NCBI GenBank assembly: GCA_023662825.1
Contig: JAMPIH010000012.1
Span: 1 to 64,000, forward strand
Direction of reading: 5' to 3'
DNA length: 64,000 bases
Origin: Bacteroides sp.
Lineage (GTDB): Bacteria > Bacteroidota > Bacteroidia > Bacteroidales > P3
The position numbers and the translations under genes are program-made. Below are positions 17,743 through 25,308 of the stretch, in pieces; the first letter of the stretch is position 1; each line of letters opens with the position of its first letter. Under the pieces are notes generated by a model. It saw only the letters and a program-made list of their open reading frames with translations. It made no database searches and was not told the DNA's origin.

Positions 17743-19086
17743 ATGGCTGAAATAATTTTCGAACGAAAGATTTACGAAAAAATGCTTGCGTGGAAAAATG
17801 AACGCAAGGGGAAAACGGCACTTTTAGTGAACGGAGCGCGCCGTGTAGGAAAATCAACCATCGTAAAAGCTTTTGCAGCGCAGGAATATACATCATGGAT
17901 ATTGATTGATTTTGCAAAAGCCCCGGATGAAGTAAAGGAACTGTTCAACCATTTGGATGACCTTGATTTCCTTTTTCTCCGTCTGCAATCCATTTTCCAT
18001 GTTGACTTGATTGAACGTAAATCCGTAATAATCTTCGATGAAGTACAGACCTGCCCACAAGCCCGGCAAGCCATAAAATATTTGGTGGAAGACGGGCGAT
18101 ACGATTACATTGAAACCGGATCTCTTCTTTCCATCCGCAAAAACACGGAAAAGATACTGATTCCAAGCGAAGAAACTCGAATCACTATGTTTCCTATGGA
18201 TTACGAAGAATTTCTTTGGGCCATGGGAGACAAGCAAACCATGCCGTTAATCCGCCATGCTTTCGAAAACTTACGCGGATTAGGCGATGACATGAACCGG
18301 CGCCTGATGCGGCAGTTCCGGTTGTACATGCTGGTGGGCGGAATGCCACAAGCTGTAAACGAATATATTGCAAGCAACAATCTTGCTGCGACCGATGCCG
18401 TAAAAAGGGAAATCATAGAACTTTATTTAGACGATTTGCGAAAAATCGACGGCACGGACAGAGCAGCACGCATCTTCAAGTCCGCACCAGGGGAATTGGC
18501 CAAAAGCAAACTGCATTATCAGGTAGGAAGCGTTATCAAAAACGCCGAACCCTCAAGGATGGAGCATGTCTGGCAAGAATTGGAAGATTCCATCACTGTT
18601 AATTTTTGTTATAGATGCAGCGACCCCAATATAGGCATGGCGCTGCATAAGGATTACGACAAATTCAAGATATTCATCGGTGACACCGGACTCTTTGTAA
18701 CGCTTGCGTTCTGGGACAAAGATGTTATCGACAACTTGATTTACCCAAAACTCTTGTCCGACAAATTGAGTGCTGATTTGGGTTATGTATATGAAAACGT
18801 AGTGGCTCAAAGCCTGCGGGCGGCCGGGCACACGTTATTCTACTATTTCTTTCAGGCCGATGCCGAGAGCAAAAACCATTACGAAATAGATTTTATGTTG
18901 TCAAAGGGCAACAAAATCATACCGATAGAGGTTAAATCCTCCGGATACAAAACACACAAGTCTCTGGACATGTTCAGCCAAAAATATTCCGCCCGTATTG
19001 GAAAACGTATTTTACTGTACACCAAAGACCTTCGTAAGGAAGGAGGGGTTTTGTATTTGCCTATTTATATGGCTGGGCTGCTGTAA
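17743..19086 (+). CDS. AAA ATPase with C-terminal DUF4143 (COG1373 family)
   Basis: 447 residues, full length. The N-terminal AAA_14 domain carries Walker A GARRVGKST (31-39), Walker B SVIIFDEVQ (Asp99, Glu100) and a sensor-like ETGSLLSI. The C-terminal DUF4143 part includes IFIGDTGLFVTLAF and the PD-(D/E)XK-like signature YEIDFMLS...IPIEVKSSG, with Glu, Asp and Glu-Val-Lys in order. The family is abundant and often multicopy in Bacteroidota genomes and has no established role. The gene stands alone between direct repeats, interrupting an otherwise ordinary neighbourhood. A catalytic nuclease function is inferred only from the motif. Confidence 0.92.
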   Translation: MAEIIFERKIYEKMLAWKNERKGKTALLVNGARRVGKSTIVKAFAAQEYTSWILIDFAKAPDEVKELFNHLDDLDFLFLRLQSIFHVDLIERKSVIIFDEVQTCPQARQAIKYLVEDGRYDYIETGSLLSIRKNTEKILIPSEETRITMFPMDYEEFLWAMGDKQTMPLIRHAFENLRGLGDDMNRRLMRQFRLYMLVGGMPQAVNEYIASNNLAATDAVKREIIELYLDDLRKIDGTDRAARIFKSAPGELAKSKLHYQVGSVIKNAEPSRMEHVWQELEDSITVNFCYRCSDPNIGMALHKDYDKFKIFIGDTGLFVTLAFWDKDVIDNLIYPKLLSDKLSADLGYVYENVVAQSLRAAGHTLFYYFFQADAESKNHYEIDFMLSKGNKIIPIEVKSSGYKTHKSLDMFSQKYSARIGKRILLYTKDLRKEGGVLYLPIYMAGLL

Positions 19087-19099
19087 TGTCGGTGATTTC

Positions 19100-19194
19100 C
19101 ATCGGTCGTTTTTGACAGTTTTTGTCGGTCGATTTTGATCTCAAATTTTACGGAGAGCCGAGAATTTGCCGTTTTAAATTTTACGGAGAGCCGA
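19100..19194 (+). repeat. Right repeat array of the DUF4143 ATPase cassette
   Basis: A partial extra lead (CATCGGTCGTTTTTGACAG, 19100-19118) is followed by a full lead at 19125-19142, one full 33-bp unit (19143-19175) and a partial unit (19176-19194) that ends abruptly at CCGA before unrelated sequence. Same orientation as the left array. The array begins 13 bp after the ATPase stop codon. Confidence 0.95.
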
Positions 19195-19258
19195 TCCTCG
19201 GTCTGATGCAGCTGCAATGGTATTTCAAATCAACCTATCATATAATAAATATTTATAT

Positions 19259-19266
19259 TATTTTTG
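19259..19266 (+). promoter_or_regulatory. -7 box of the HipB-like gene in an AT-rich palindromic region
   Basis: TATTTTTG fits TAnnTTTG and lies 27 bp before the ATG at 19294. Just upstream is the palindrome TAAATATTTA, a plausible operator for autoregulation by the HTH protein. Confidence 0.45.
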
Positions 19267-19293
19267 CCTATTATACGATATATTGGAAGCGGT

Positions 19294-19614
19294 ATGGCGA
19301 AGAATACGATGGGCACGAAACTGCCCCGTAAATTAGAGCAGAAGATGAACTTGGTGGGCGAACAGATACGTCTGGCCCGCTTGCGCCGGAACCTCAGCAT
19401 CGCGCAGGTGGCCGAACGCGCCACATGTTCCCCACTCACGGTGGCACGCATCGAAAAAGGCGCCCCCACCGTGGCCATCGGCATCTACGCCCGCGTGCTC
19501 TACGCCCTGCAATTGGAAGACGACCTATTGCTGCTCGCCCAAGAAGACAGATTAGGACGGACGCTACAAGACCTAAGCCTGAAACACCGGCAACGGGCCT
19601 CGAAAAAGAAATAG
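19294..19614 (+). CDS. HipB-like XRE-family HTH regulator without a HipA partner
   Basis: 106 residues. The HTH spans roughly residues 18-75, with GEQIRLARLRRNLSIAQVAE and CSPLTVARIEKGAPTVAIG typical of HipB antitoxins that bind and neutralise HipA kinases and repress their operon. The tail is basic (LKHRQRASKKK). The ATG at 19294 is preferred to an upstream in-frame ATG because the -7 box lies between them. No hipA follows: the next gene is convergent and starts its 3' end 12 bp away. The protein may be an orphan antitoxin or an independent regulator. Confidence 0.8.
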   Translation: MAKNTMGTKLPRKLEQKMNLVGEQIRLARLRRNLSIAQVAERATCSPLTVARIEKGAPTVAIGIYARVLYALQLEDDLLLLAQEDRLGRTLQDLSLKHRQRASKKK

Positions 19615-19626
19615 TTAACCCTGAAC

Positions 19627-19953
19627 TTACTTCAAGTCTTTGAAGAACTCGCTGAGGGATATCTGATGGATATCCAAGATACGCAGGAGCGATGAAATGG
19701 TGATATTGCTCCCCTTTTCCATACGCCAATAACTGATACGGTTCAAATCGTGCTCGTAGGCGAAAATCTCGGCGCTGGTGTACCCCCGGCTTATGCGCAG
19801 GGATTTGATACGGTTACCTATAGCGCCGAACCTCGGATCCTCTTGATGCGGTTCCGCATTGGATTTTTTCCGTAAGGACGGGGTTTTCTTAGCCGCGGAA
19901 GCCAAGTTTTCCAACGAGTTATCCTTTTTATTTGATTGACGCCGTTTTTCCAT
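19627..19953 (-). CDS. Small XRE-type HTH protein
   Basis: 108 residues. The first 45 are basic and low-complexity (MEKRRQSNKKDNS and KKTPSLRKKSNAE). The HTH occupies about 50-108, with IGNRIKSLRISRGYTSAEIF, YWRMEKGSNITISSLLRIL and a C-terminal ISLSEFFKDL that is typical of Bacteroidota XRE proteins. The ATG at 19953 is preferred over a TTG 21 bp upstream. A box TATCTTTA on the minus strand at 19979-19986 could be its promoter. It converges on the HipB-like gene and diverges from the envelope cluster at 20173, which it could regulate; this is inference. Confidence 0.8.
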   Translation of the reverse strand: MEKRRQSNKKDNSLENLASAAKKTPSLRKKSNAEPHQEDPRFGAIGNRIKSLRISRGYTSAEIFAYEHDLNRISYWRMEKGSNITISSLLRILDIHQISLSEFFKDLK

Positions 19954-20025
19954 ATCGGATAAAGTTCTAAGCAATATGTAAAGATAACCACCCCTCCTAT
20001 TTCGATAAACCTTATTTAAGTAAAC

Positions 20026-20047
20026 ATATTATAGTATGACATAATAT
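20026..20047. promoter_or_regulatory. Inverted repeat, candidate operator between divergent genes
   Basis: ATATTAT (20026-20032) and ATAATAT (20041-20047) form a dyad with an 8-bp spacer, in the region between the HTH gene and the first gene of the envelope cluster. A -7 box TATATTTG lies at 20087-20094 for the rightward transcript. Confidence 0.35.
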
Positions 20048-20172
20048 AGAAAACAGCGTATATTATGTTTTATGAATTAAAAGCGATATATTTGCTTGTT
20101 TTCCCGGTGGGCCACCGCCTACACGAAAACAAACAAATAATTATAAAACAAACACTTAAAACAAAGCAAAAG

Positions 20173-20790
20173 ATGAAAACCTTTAAACTTATCCCAATTG
20201 CAGCGATTGCCGCCATAATGTTGGCTAGCTGCGGATCGAGTAAACAGACATCAACCGCATCTTCCTCAAGCTATGGATCCCCAAAGTCCAATCCATTAGG
20301 CGAAGAGGTAAACTTACCATGCGTTTACGAATCAATGGATGATGATTCTTACTTCCGGGAACTCGGCACAGCCAACAGTATCAATATGCAAAGTGCCCGT
20401 ACCGCTGCCTTTAATGCCGCCAAAAGCATGATCAAACAAAAGTTAGGTGAATTTGTTCAAGGTGTTTCCTCCAGTTATTCCCGCACTGTCGCGGGCCAGG
20501 CACCCGCCGACAAGGTTCAACGTCTAATGGAAGACGAAATGAACGGTATCGTGGAACGGATGCTCAACGATGCACAAAAGATTTGCGAAAAAATGTACCA
20601 AGGAGATGACGGCAATTACAAAGCCTTTATCGCCATTCAGATTCCCAAAAAGGCAATGATTGACAATATGGCCAACACTCTGTCTTCCAACGAAGAATTG
20701 GAAATCGAATTTAACCGCGACCAATTCCGCAAATACGCGGAAGACAAGTTGGCAAAGATGAAAGCCGCAAAAAAAGAAGCTGGCTATTAA
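20173..20790 (+). CDS. LPP20-like lipoprotein (cluster gene 1)
   Basis: 205 residues with lipobox IMLASC (Cys about residue 18) and a Ser/Thr-rich linker. The mature core SINMQSARTAAFNAAKSMIK, a coiled helical stretch, and NYKAFIAIQIPKKAM fit the LPP20 family of small envelope lipoproteins (helix, then strand ending in an AFxAIxIPK motif). It is a clear paralogue of the gene at 21255: both end in a LEIExNRDxFRxYxED motif. The ATG at 20173 is preferred because the signal peptide starts there. It is the first gene of a long co-directional run and the next gene starts 1 bp after its stop. Confidence 0.8.
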   Translation: MKTFKLIPIAAIAAIMLASCGSSKQTSTASSSSYGSPKSNPLGEEVNLPCVYESMDDDSYFRELGTANSINMQSARTAAFNAAKSMIKQKLGEFVQGVSSSYSRTVAGQAPADKVQRLMEDEMNGIVERMLNDAQKICEKMYQGDDGNYKAFIAIQIPKKAMIDNMANTLSSNEELEIEFNRDQFRKYAEDKLAKMKAAKKEAGY

Positions 20791-20791
20791 G

Positions 20792-21247
20792 ATGAAGGCA
20801 AAGATTCTTCTTGGAGTATTTTTCGGGTTTTGGGCAATGGCCGGCATTGCCCAAAACCGAATTTCCTCTAAACCCGAAGGGAAACTCCCTTATTGGGTAA
20901 AACATCTTCCACAAACCAAGAAGGGCAATTTTTATTATAGGGTCACCATTGCAGAAGGCATCAACTACGAGCACGCCTACGCCAAGGCCTTTGCCATGGC
21001 CATTTTGGAGAGTTCCTGGAAACACGGCGTTGCTGTTGACAAAAAAGATGACTTGGCCGCATTGGAATCCAATATCTTGGGAAGCATCAACGTGCAACCC
21101 AAAGAAACCAAGATACCCCTAAACAAGGTATGCGAATATACCCAACCCATTATGGGAACCATAGACGGCGTGAAGATTTATATTCTCTGGCAGGTTGGGA
21201 ACACCAGTCACGATACCCAATTTGAAGCATTTACAGACTGTGAATAA
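20792..21247 (+). CDS. Small secreted protein, LPP20-like (cluster gene 2)
   Basis: 151 residues with a signal peptide (about 1-21, ending GIAQN). The mature part starts KLPYWVKHLPQTKKGNFYYR and continues with an alpha-helical AYAKAFAMAILESSW segment, then a strand VKIYILWQVG. The W-then-helix layout is shared with the genes at 21860 and 26461 and suggests the same fold as LPP20 proteins, without a lipobox. Starts 1 bp after the previous stop, so it is translationally coupled. Function unknown. Confidence 0.7.
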   Translation: MKAKILLGVFFGFWAMAGIAQNRISSKPEGKLPYWVKHLPQTKKGNFYYRVTIAEGINYEHAYAKAFAMAILESSWKHGVAVDKKDDLAALESNILGSINVQPKETKIPLNKVCEYTQPIMGTIDGVKIYILWQVGNTSHDTQFEAFTDCE

Positions 21248-21254
21248 CAAGAAA

Positions 21255-21851
21255 ATGAAAAAGAAAAACATTATCTACGGATTACTGCTACTTGGCATAA
21301 GTTGTACATCGGAAAAGCAGCTTTCTGTACAATTACCATGTATGCCTGAAGCCTTGGATAATGAAGCCAACTATTGTGCGTTAGGTATCGGTGAATCCGT
21401 AAACTTACAGGCTGCCAGACAACAATCCTTTATAAATGCACAACACGAACTGATGAGTCGTTTCGCGTCCGGCATTTACTCAAGCGACCACATACAGACA
21501 ACAATACAGTCGGCTAAATTCGCCATACCGGCATTGCAAAACGTTTGTTCAAAAGTTACCATCGACAAGCAAAAAGTATTTCATGCGTTCACTGCCGTAA
21601 GCATTCCAAAGCGTGAAGTTTCCGAACGTGAAATCATATTCATAATGAGCAACGGGGATTCCGTAAGCAATCCCATGAAGTGCATCAATCTACCAGAACA
21701 CCAACATATCACACAACCCAAAGGCAAAAACAAAACGAAAACCAAGAAAAATCCCAAGAAACAAAATCAAGATGAGACCTTGGAAATCGAAACGAATCGG
21801 GATAAGTTCAGATCGTATTTCGAAGATAGGTCTTACCAAATGAATAAATAG
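21255..21851 (+). CDS. LPP20-like lipoprotein (cluster gene 3, paralogue of gene 1)
   Basis: 198 residues with lipobox LLGISC (Cys about residue 17). The core CALGIGESVNLQAARQQSF and HAFTAVSIPKREV correspond segment by segment to gene 1, as does the C-terminal LEIETNRDKFRSYFED. It differs by a Lys-rich insert (KGKNKTKTKKNPKKQNQ) near residue 165. The ATG at 21255 was chosen because the lipoprotein signal begins there. It follows gene 2 by 7 bp. Probably arose by local duplication of gene 1. Confidence 0.78.
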   Translation: MKKKNIIYGLLLLGISCTSEKQLSVQLPCMPEALDNEANYCALGIGESVNLQAARQQSFINAQHELMSRFASGIYSSDHIQTTIQSAKFAIPALQNVCSKVTIDKQKVFHAFTAVSIPKREVSEREIIFIMSNGDSVSNPMKCINLPEHQHITQPKGKNKTKTKKNPKKQNQDETLEIETNRDKFRSYFEDRSYQMNK

Positions 21852-21859
21852 AATATACA

Positions 21860-22645
21860 ATGAAACGTACCCGTTTTTTCTTGTGTCTGTCCTTATTATT
21901 CTCGGTATGCTGCCTTTCTGTTTATGCAAGTAAACCTCCCGAATGGATTGACGGCTATAGGGAAGATCTGCCCAACTCATATCTCGAAGTAGTCTTCGGC
22001 GATGGCAGGACTATGGAGGAAGCACAAAACATTGCAGCCAAAAACATTGTAAAAAGCCGAAACTTAGGCGCAGGACAGAGAGCTGAAGTAACGGTGAACA
22101 ACAGCCTCATCTCCGTTAAAGGAAGCCAGGAACTATTGGTAAAAGCCCATATCATCGACACTTATACGGAATACCGTGGAGCCATTTGCCGCGTATATCT
22201 GCTGGTTCAGATTCTAAAACATCCGTCTTTCACCTTTGAACCGGTTCGTGTCACCAATAGATACCCCTTTTCCGCCAGGGTATTTGTACCCGGTATGGCT
22301 CAAATCTACAAGGGGCAGACAGGAAAGGGCGTTGGCTTTATTACCGGTGAAATTGCCTTTATCGGCGGAATCGTTGCCTCCGAGTGCCTACGCGCCTCAT
22401 ACGAATCCAAAATAAAATCCACACACAGCGCCATCTTGCGAAAAGACTCCGCAGACAACGCCAATATCTGCGCCATCAGCCGGAATATAGCCATTGCCGG
22501 GGCTGCAGCCCTCTATGTATGGAATATTATAGACGGTGCCGTAGCCAAAGGAAAGACCCGCATCTTTATCGGGGATGCCCAGCTCCAGATCGCTCCGTAT
22601 GTGTCGCCCGAAACCGGCGGTTTAGCCATGTGCCTTAAATTTTAA
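21860..22645 (+). CDS. Secreted/membrane protein with LPP20-like N-terminal half (cluster gene 4)
   Basis: 261 residues. A signal peptide (1-23, ending VYA) is followed by KPPEWIDGYREDLPNSYLEV and EEAQNIAAKNIV, the same W-then-helix layout as its neighbours, and a strand CRVYLLVQI. The second half has SARVFVPGMAQIYKGQTGKG, a motif seen in DUF5683-type proteins, and two hydrophobic segments (about 162-178 and 208-224), so it is probably anchored in a membrane. It starts 8 bp after gene 3. The fusion of the two parts is unusual; function unknown. Confidence 0.7.
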   Translation: MKRTRFFLCLSLLFSVCCLSVYASKPPEWIDGYREDLPNSYLEVVFGDGRTMEEAQNIAAKNIVKSRNLGAGQRAEVTVNNSLISVKGSQELLVKAHIIDTYTEYRGAICRVYLLVQILKHPSFTFEPVRVTNRYPFSARVFVPGMAQIYKGQTGKGVGFITGEIAFIGGIVASECLRASYESKIKSTHSAILRKDSADNANICAISRNIAIAGAAALYVWNIIDGAVAKGKTRIFIGDAQLQIAPYVSPETGGLAMCLKF

Positions 22646-22657
22646 CCCTATAATATC

Positions 22658-22990
22658 ATGAAAACAATATTGAAATGGCTGATTCCGATGGCGGCATTGC
22701 TGCTGGCAGCCTCTTGCAAACCCACGGAATACGACAGCTTCGGAACCATCTACGGCAGGATTACCGATGTTTCCACCGCAGATCCGATACCGCAGGCTTA
22801 TGTGACGTTGTCTCCAGGTGGGAAAAGCGTATTGAGCGGAGAAGACGGAACGTTTGAATTTCCCGAACTGGATCCGCAGCAATACACGATTACGGTGCAG
22901 AAAGCCGGCTATCAAACCAACCGGAAATCCATAACGGTAGTGGCAGGTGAACGCGTGGAAGCCAACATCACCCTACAGGAAAACTTGTAA
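22658..22990 (+). CDS. Small lipoprotein with carboxypeptidase-regulatory-like domain
   Basis: 110 residues with lipobox LLAASC (Cys about 20). The rest is one CarboxypepD_reg beta-sandwich: GTIYGRITDVSTADPIPQAY, GKSVLSGEDGTFEFPELDP, and QYTITVQKAGYQT, ending in ANITLQ. Such domains are adhesive or structural add-ons in Bacteroidota surface proteins; as a stand-alone lipoprotein the role is unknown. It starts 12 bp after gene 4, in the same cluster, and resembles the N-terminal third of the next gene. Confidence 0.85.
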   Translation: MKTILKWLIPMAALLLAASCKPTEYDSFGTIYGRITDVSTADPIPQAYVTLSPGGKSVLSGEDGTFEFPELDPQQYTITVQKAGYQTNRKSITVVAGERVEANITLQENL

Positions 22991-23029
22991 GGTACACCTT
23001 TCCTAAGCCAACAAAAACATCAAGACCAA

Positions 23030-24133
23030 ATGAAAAAAATACTGCATACAACCCTTACCATAGGAGTTTGCTTATTGGCAACACTCTTGGCAAGCTGCAA
23101 GGATAAAGAAAAAGAAAAACTTCCGGGTTCCATCTACGGAACGGTGTCCATAGCCGGTACTGATGAACCCATGCGGGGTACAGGCGTGGCGTTGCATTAC
23201 ACAACAGGAGACAATGCATTGGGTGCTCTATTTCTCCGTACCGTAACCGCTTCCGATGGATATTATGAGTTTCCTGATGTAATAGCTGGTGAATATATCT
23301 TGCGTGTAGAAGTTCCAGAATACAAAATCACCCAATATAATGTCATCGTAGAAAGTGGTCGTGCAGCACGGGCTGATATGCAAGTAACGCCGAAGGGAGA
23401 AGGCGATGATGAAACGGAAGATGTTTACATCATCAAAGCCGCAAAACTTATGGTTCAAAAACAAGACTTGGGAGAAGGAGATTGGAGCACTGCAGATGTT
23501 ATGTGCAAGAGTTCAACCTTGGCTGGCTATACGGATTGGCGATTGCCCACGAAAGAAGAACTGATGACTCTCTACACAAACAAATCCTCAATAGGGGAAT
23601 TTGGAGACTGGATCTATTGGAGTTGTGATAGGTCTGATCAGAGCGCTGTAGCTATTGATTTTCGCAATGGCTATATTTACAATGATTATCGTCTATCAAA
23701 TATTTTTTGTGTTCGTGCCGTCCGTTCAATAAACAATGACCCAGAAGATCCTGAAGAACCCGAAGAAGACTATATCACCATTCCAGAATTGAATCTAATG
23801 GTGCAGAAACAGGATATCGGCGTTCAGAGTTTTTCTTCTGCAGAAGCTTTATGTGCAGCATCCATCATTGGAGCGTTCCGCGATTGGAGGTTACCAACCA
23901 TCAATGAATTGCAAACATTATACATCAATAGATCCATAATCGGCAACTTCCAAGAAGAATACATTTACACTGGAACCTCCTCAAGGCCATATGCATATTG
24001 GAGTTCAACCCCCGTAGATTCTTCATCCAATGACACATACTATGCAGTGGAGTTCGACAATGGAGAAACAGTGGCTTATTCGGCCTACTACCCTAAGTTG
24101 AGTGTTCGCGCCGTCCGTACCATTTCCCAATAA
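23030..24133 (+). CDS. Lipoprotein: carboxypeptidase-regulatory domain plus two DUF1566 (Lcl-like) domains
   Basis: 367 residues with lipobox LLASC (Cys about 23). Residues 30-125 form a carboxypeptidase-regulatory-like domain (GSIYGTVSIAGTDEPMRGTG, GYYEFPDVIAGEY). Two tandem DUF1566 modules follow at about 140-240 and 255-365; each has LMVQKQD, a DWRLPT helix start, ELxTLY, a YWS strand and FCVRAVR or LSVRAVR at the end. A short acidic linker DPEDPEEPEED separates them. DUF1566 modules are small extracellular folds of unknown ligand, related to fibrobacter and Legionella Lcl C-terminal domains. Likely surface-exposed. Confidence 0.85.
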   Translation: MKKILHTTLTIGVCLLATLLASCKDKEKEKLPGSIYGTVSIAGTDEPMRGTGVALHYTTGDNALGALFLRTVTASDGYYEFPDVIAGEYILRVEVPEYKITQYNVIVESGRAARADMQVTPKGEGDDETEDVYIIKAAKLMVQKQDLGEGDWSTADVMCKSSTLAGYTDWRLPTKEELMTLYTNKSSIGEFGDWIYWSCDRSDQSAVAIDFRNGYIYNDYRLSNIFCVRAVRSINNDPEDPEEPEEDYITIPELNLMVQKQDIGVQSFSSAEALCAASIIGAFRDWRLPTINELQTLYINRSIIGNFQEEYIYTGTSSRPYAYWSSTPVDSSSNDTYYAVEFDNGETVAYSAYYPKLSVRAVRTISQ

Positions 24134-24198
24134 CAGCCCCCAACGTTATAGGGTTTCCATCATCAAAACAGATAGATTAACCACAAATAATTCATACA

Positions 24199-24576
24199 AT
24201 GAAAACAAAACTTTTCACAATGGTCATCGCGCTGGGAATGGCAGGTTATGCCTTCGCTGCGAAAGAATCGGCTTCCGTTAAGCCAGGAAACGTTATGTAC
24301 GAATTCCGTGCTCCGAATAATCCTTCAGGGTTCGAATTCGTTAAAAACGTTACTATTTACAAGGCTCTCGGTCCCACTTCCCGAGATGGGCAAACAGCAA
24401 CTGCACAAAAAACGGCGTCTGTTTATATAAAAGACGGGGAATATTACATCAAAGTTCCTGATCTCAAACAACCCGTTAAAGTCGGAGACAACTATATGTA
24501 TGGACGTACCGATCTGGATGGAGTCTGGAACGTTGACTTACAATACCATGCATGTGGCTGGTACTTCAATTTGTAG
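24199..24576 (+). CDS. Small secreted protein of unknown function (125 aa)
   Basis: A signal peptide (MKTKLFTMVIALGMAGYAFA) is followed by about 105 residues of predicted beta-strand protein: GNVMYEFRAPNNPSGFEFVK, ASVYIKDGEYYIKVPDLKQP and the aromatic end YHACGWYFNL. Only one cysteine is present. No family recognised. It starts 65 bp after the DUF1566 lipoprotein and precedes the VanZ-like gene by 7 bp, on the same strand as the rest of the cluster. Confidence 0.7.
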   Translation: MKTKLFTMVIALGMAGYAFAAKESASVKPGNVMYEFRAPNNPSGFEFVKNVTIYKALGPTSRDGQTATAQKTASVYIKDGEYYIKVPDLKQPVKVGDNYMYGRTDLDGVWNVDLQYHACGWYFNL

Positions 24577-24583
24577 CAACGAT

Positions 24584-25003
24584 ATGTTCCGTCGCTATCT
24601 AAGTGCAGGCTTAGCAGTGTTCTTCGGGGGAATGATTTACCTGTTGTTCAGACCCGAAAGCGTAGGTTTTGCCGGTATCTTTCAGCATACGGAACCCATT
24701 AGGATAACGGCAAGCGATACAAACCTATTCGCTTATTTCTTTTTGTATTGCTTGCCCGATGCCTTGTGGTATTGGGCATTGCTCCACTTGCAGTTTGTAT
24801 ATAACAAACACAATATAAACAAGTTGCTTTTAATAGCCGCAATCCTCTTACCCTTTATTCTGGAATTTATGCAGTTCTTCGGCATATGTCGCGGAACATT
24901 TGATTGGTGTGACGTTTTTACATACTTAACCGTTTTAATAATCACAACATGGAAACAAAAACAAAAATTGGGCTTTGCCTTGCTCAAATCGCAATCTTGG
25001 TAG
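24584..25003 (+). CDS. VanZ-like membrane protein
   Basis: 139 residues from ATG 24584, with four hydrophobic segments (about 7-22, 45-62, 74-92, 100-125). The stretch FILEFMQFFGICRGTFDWCD resembles the VanZ-family pattern ExxQ...RGxxDxxD near the third helix. VanZ proteins sit in the inner membrane and their activity is unknown apart from teicoplanin tolerance in some. A longer open frame upstream exists but would overlap the previous gene. Its 3' end overlaps the cysteine-rich gene by 55 bp. Confidence 0.6.
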   Translation: MFRRYLSAGLAVFFGGMIYLLFRPESVGFAGIFQHTEPIRITASDTNLFAYFFLYCLPDALWYWALLHLQFVYNKHNINKLLLIAAILLPFILEFMQFFGICRGTFDWCDVFTYLTVLIITTWKQKQKLGFALLKSQSW

Positions 25004-25296
25004 TGTTTGTACTCTTGGCCTTGGGGTGTGGAGGTTCAAATGCCACCCAATATCCCAGCGGAGGCGGAAGCCATGGCGGGGGGTACAGCGGAGGCGGTTC
25101 GTCCAGTTCCTCTTCTAACTCAAGTCAGGTTGTCCGGGCAATCCGGGCATCCCTACAGGGGGGGATTTGTGGAGGAAATGGCTTTACCTATGTTGGTGCA
25201 TACTCAAGTGCCCTTGAATGCAGCGAGGCTTGCGGAAGGAAAGGCTACTCATACTATTGCACGGGAGAAGACACGAGAGCCTGTTTCTGTAAATAG
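24949..25296 (+). CDS. Small cysteine-rich lipoprotein (115 aa)
   Basis: The N-terminal hydrophobic segment ends in LLALGC, an acceptable lipobox, followed by a Gly/Ser-rich linker of about 35 residues. The last 50 residues hold six cysteines (GGICGG, LECSEACGRKG, YYCTGEDTRACFCK), enough for three disulfides. No family recognised. The gene overlaps the VanZ-like frame and lies 12 bp before a MauE-thioredoxin gene, which would be a natural disulfide-handling partner. It is short and in an overlapping frame, so translation is less certain than for its neighbours, but the signal, linker and cysteine pattern argue for a real gene. Confidence 0.65.
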   Translation: METKTKIGLCLAQIAILVVFVLLALGCGGSNATQYPSGGGSHGGGYSGGGSSSSSSNSSQVVRAIRASLQGGICGGNGFTYVGAYSSALECSEACGRKGYSYYCTGEDTRACFCK

Positions 25297-25308
25297 CTCC
25301 ATTTTTTG

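Noticed and set aside
17599..19194. 33-bp repeats as a CRISPR array
   Set aside because: Units are adjacent with no spacers, there are at most three per array, and no cas genes are near.
19122..19331. Small gene encoding LKFYGEPRIC-type repeats
   Set aside because: The frame is a translation of the 33-bp repeat unit and runs into the promoter of the HipB-like gene; no signal, start context or conservation supports it.
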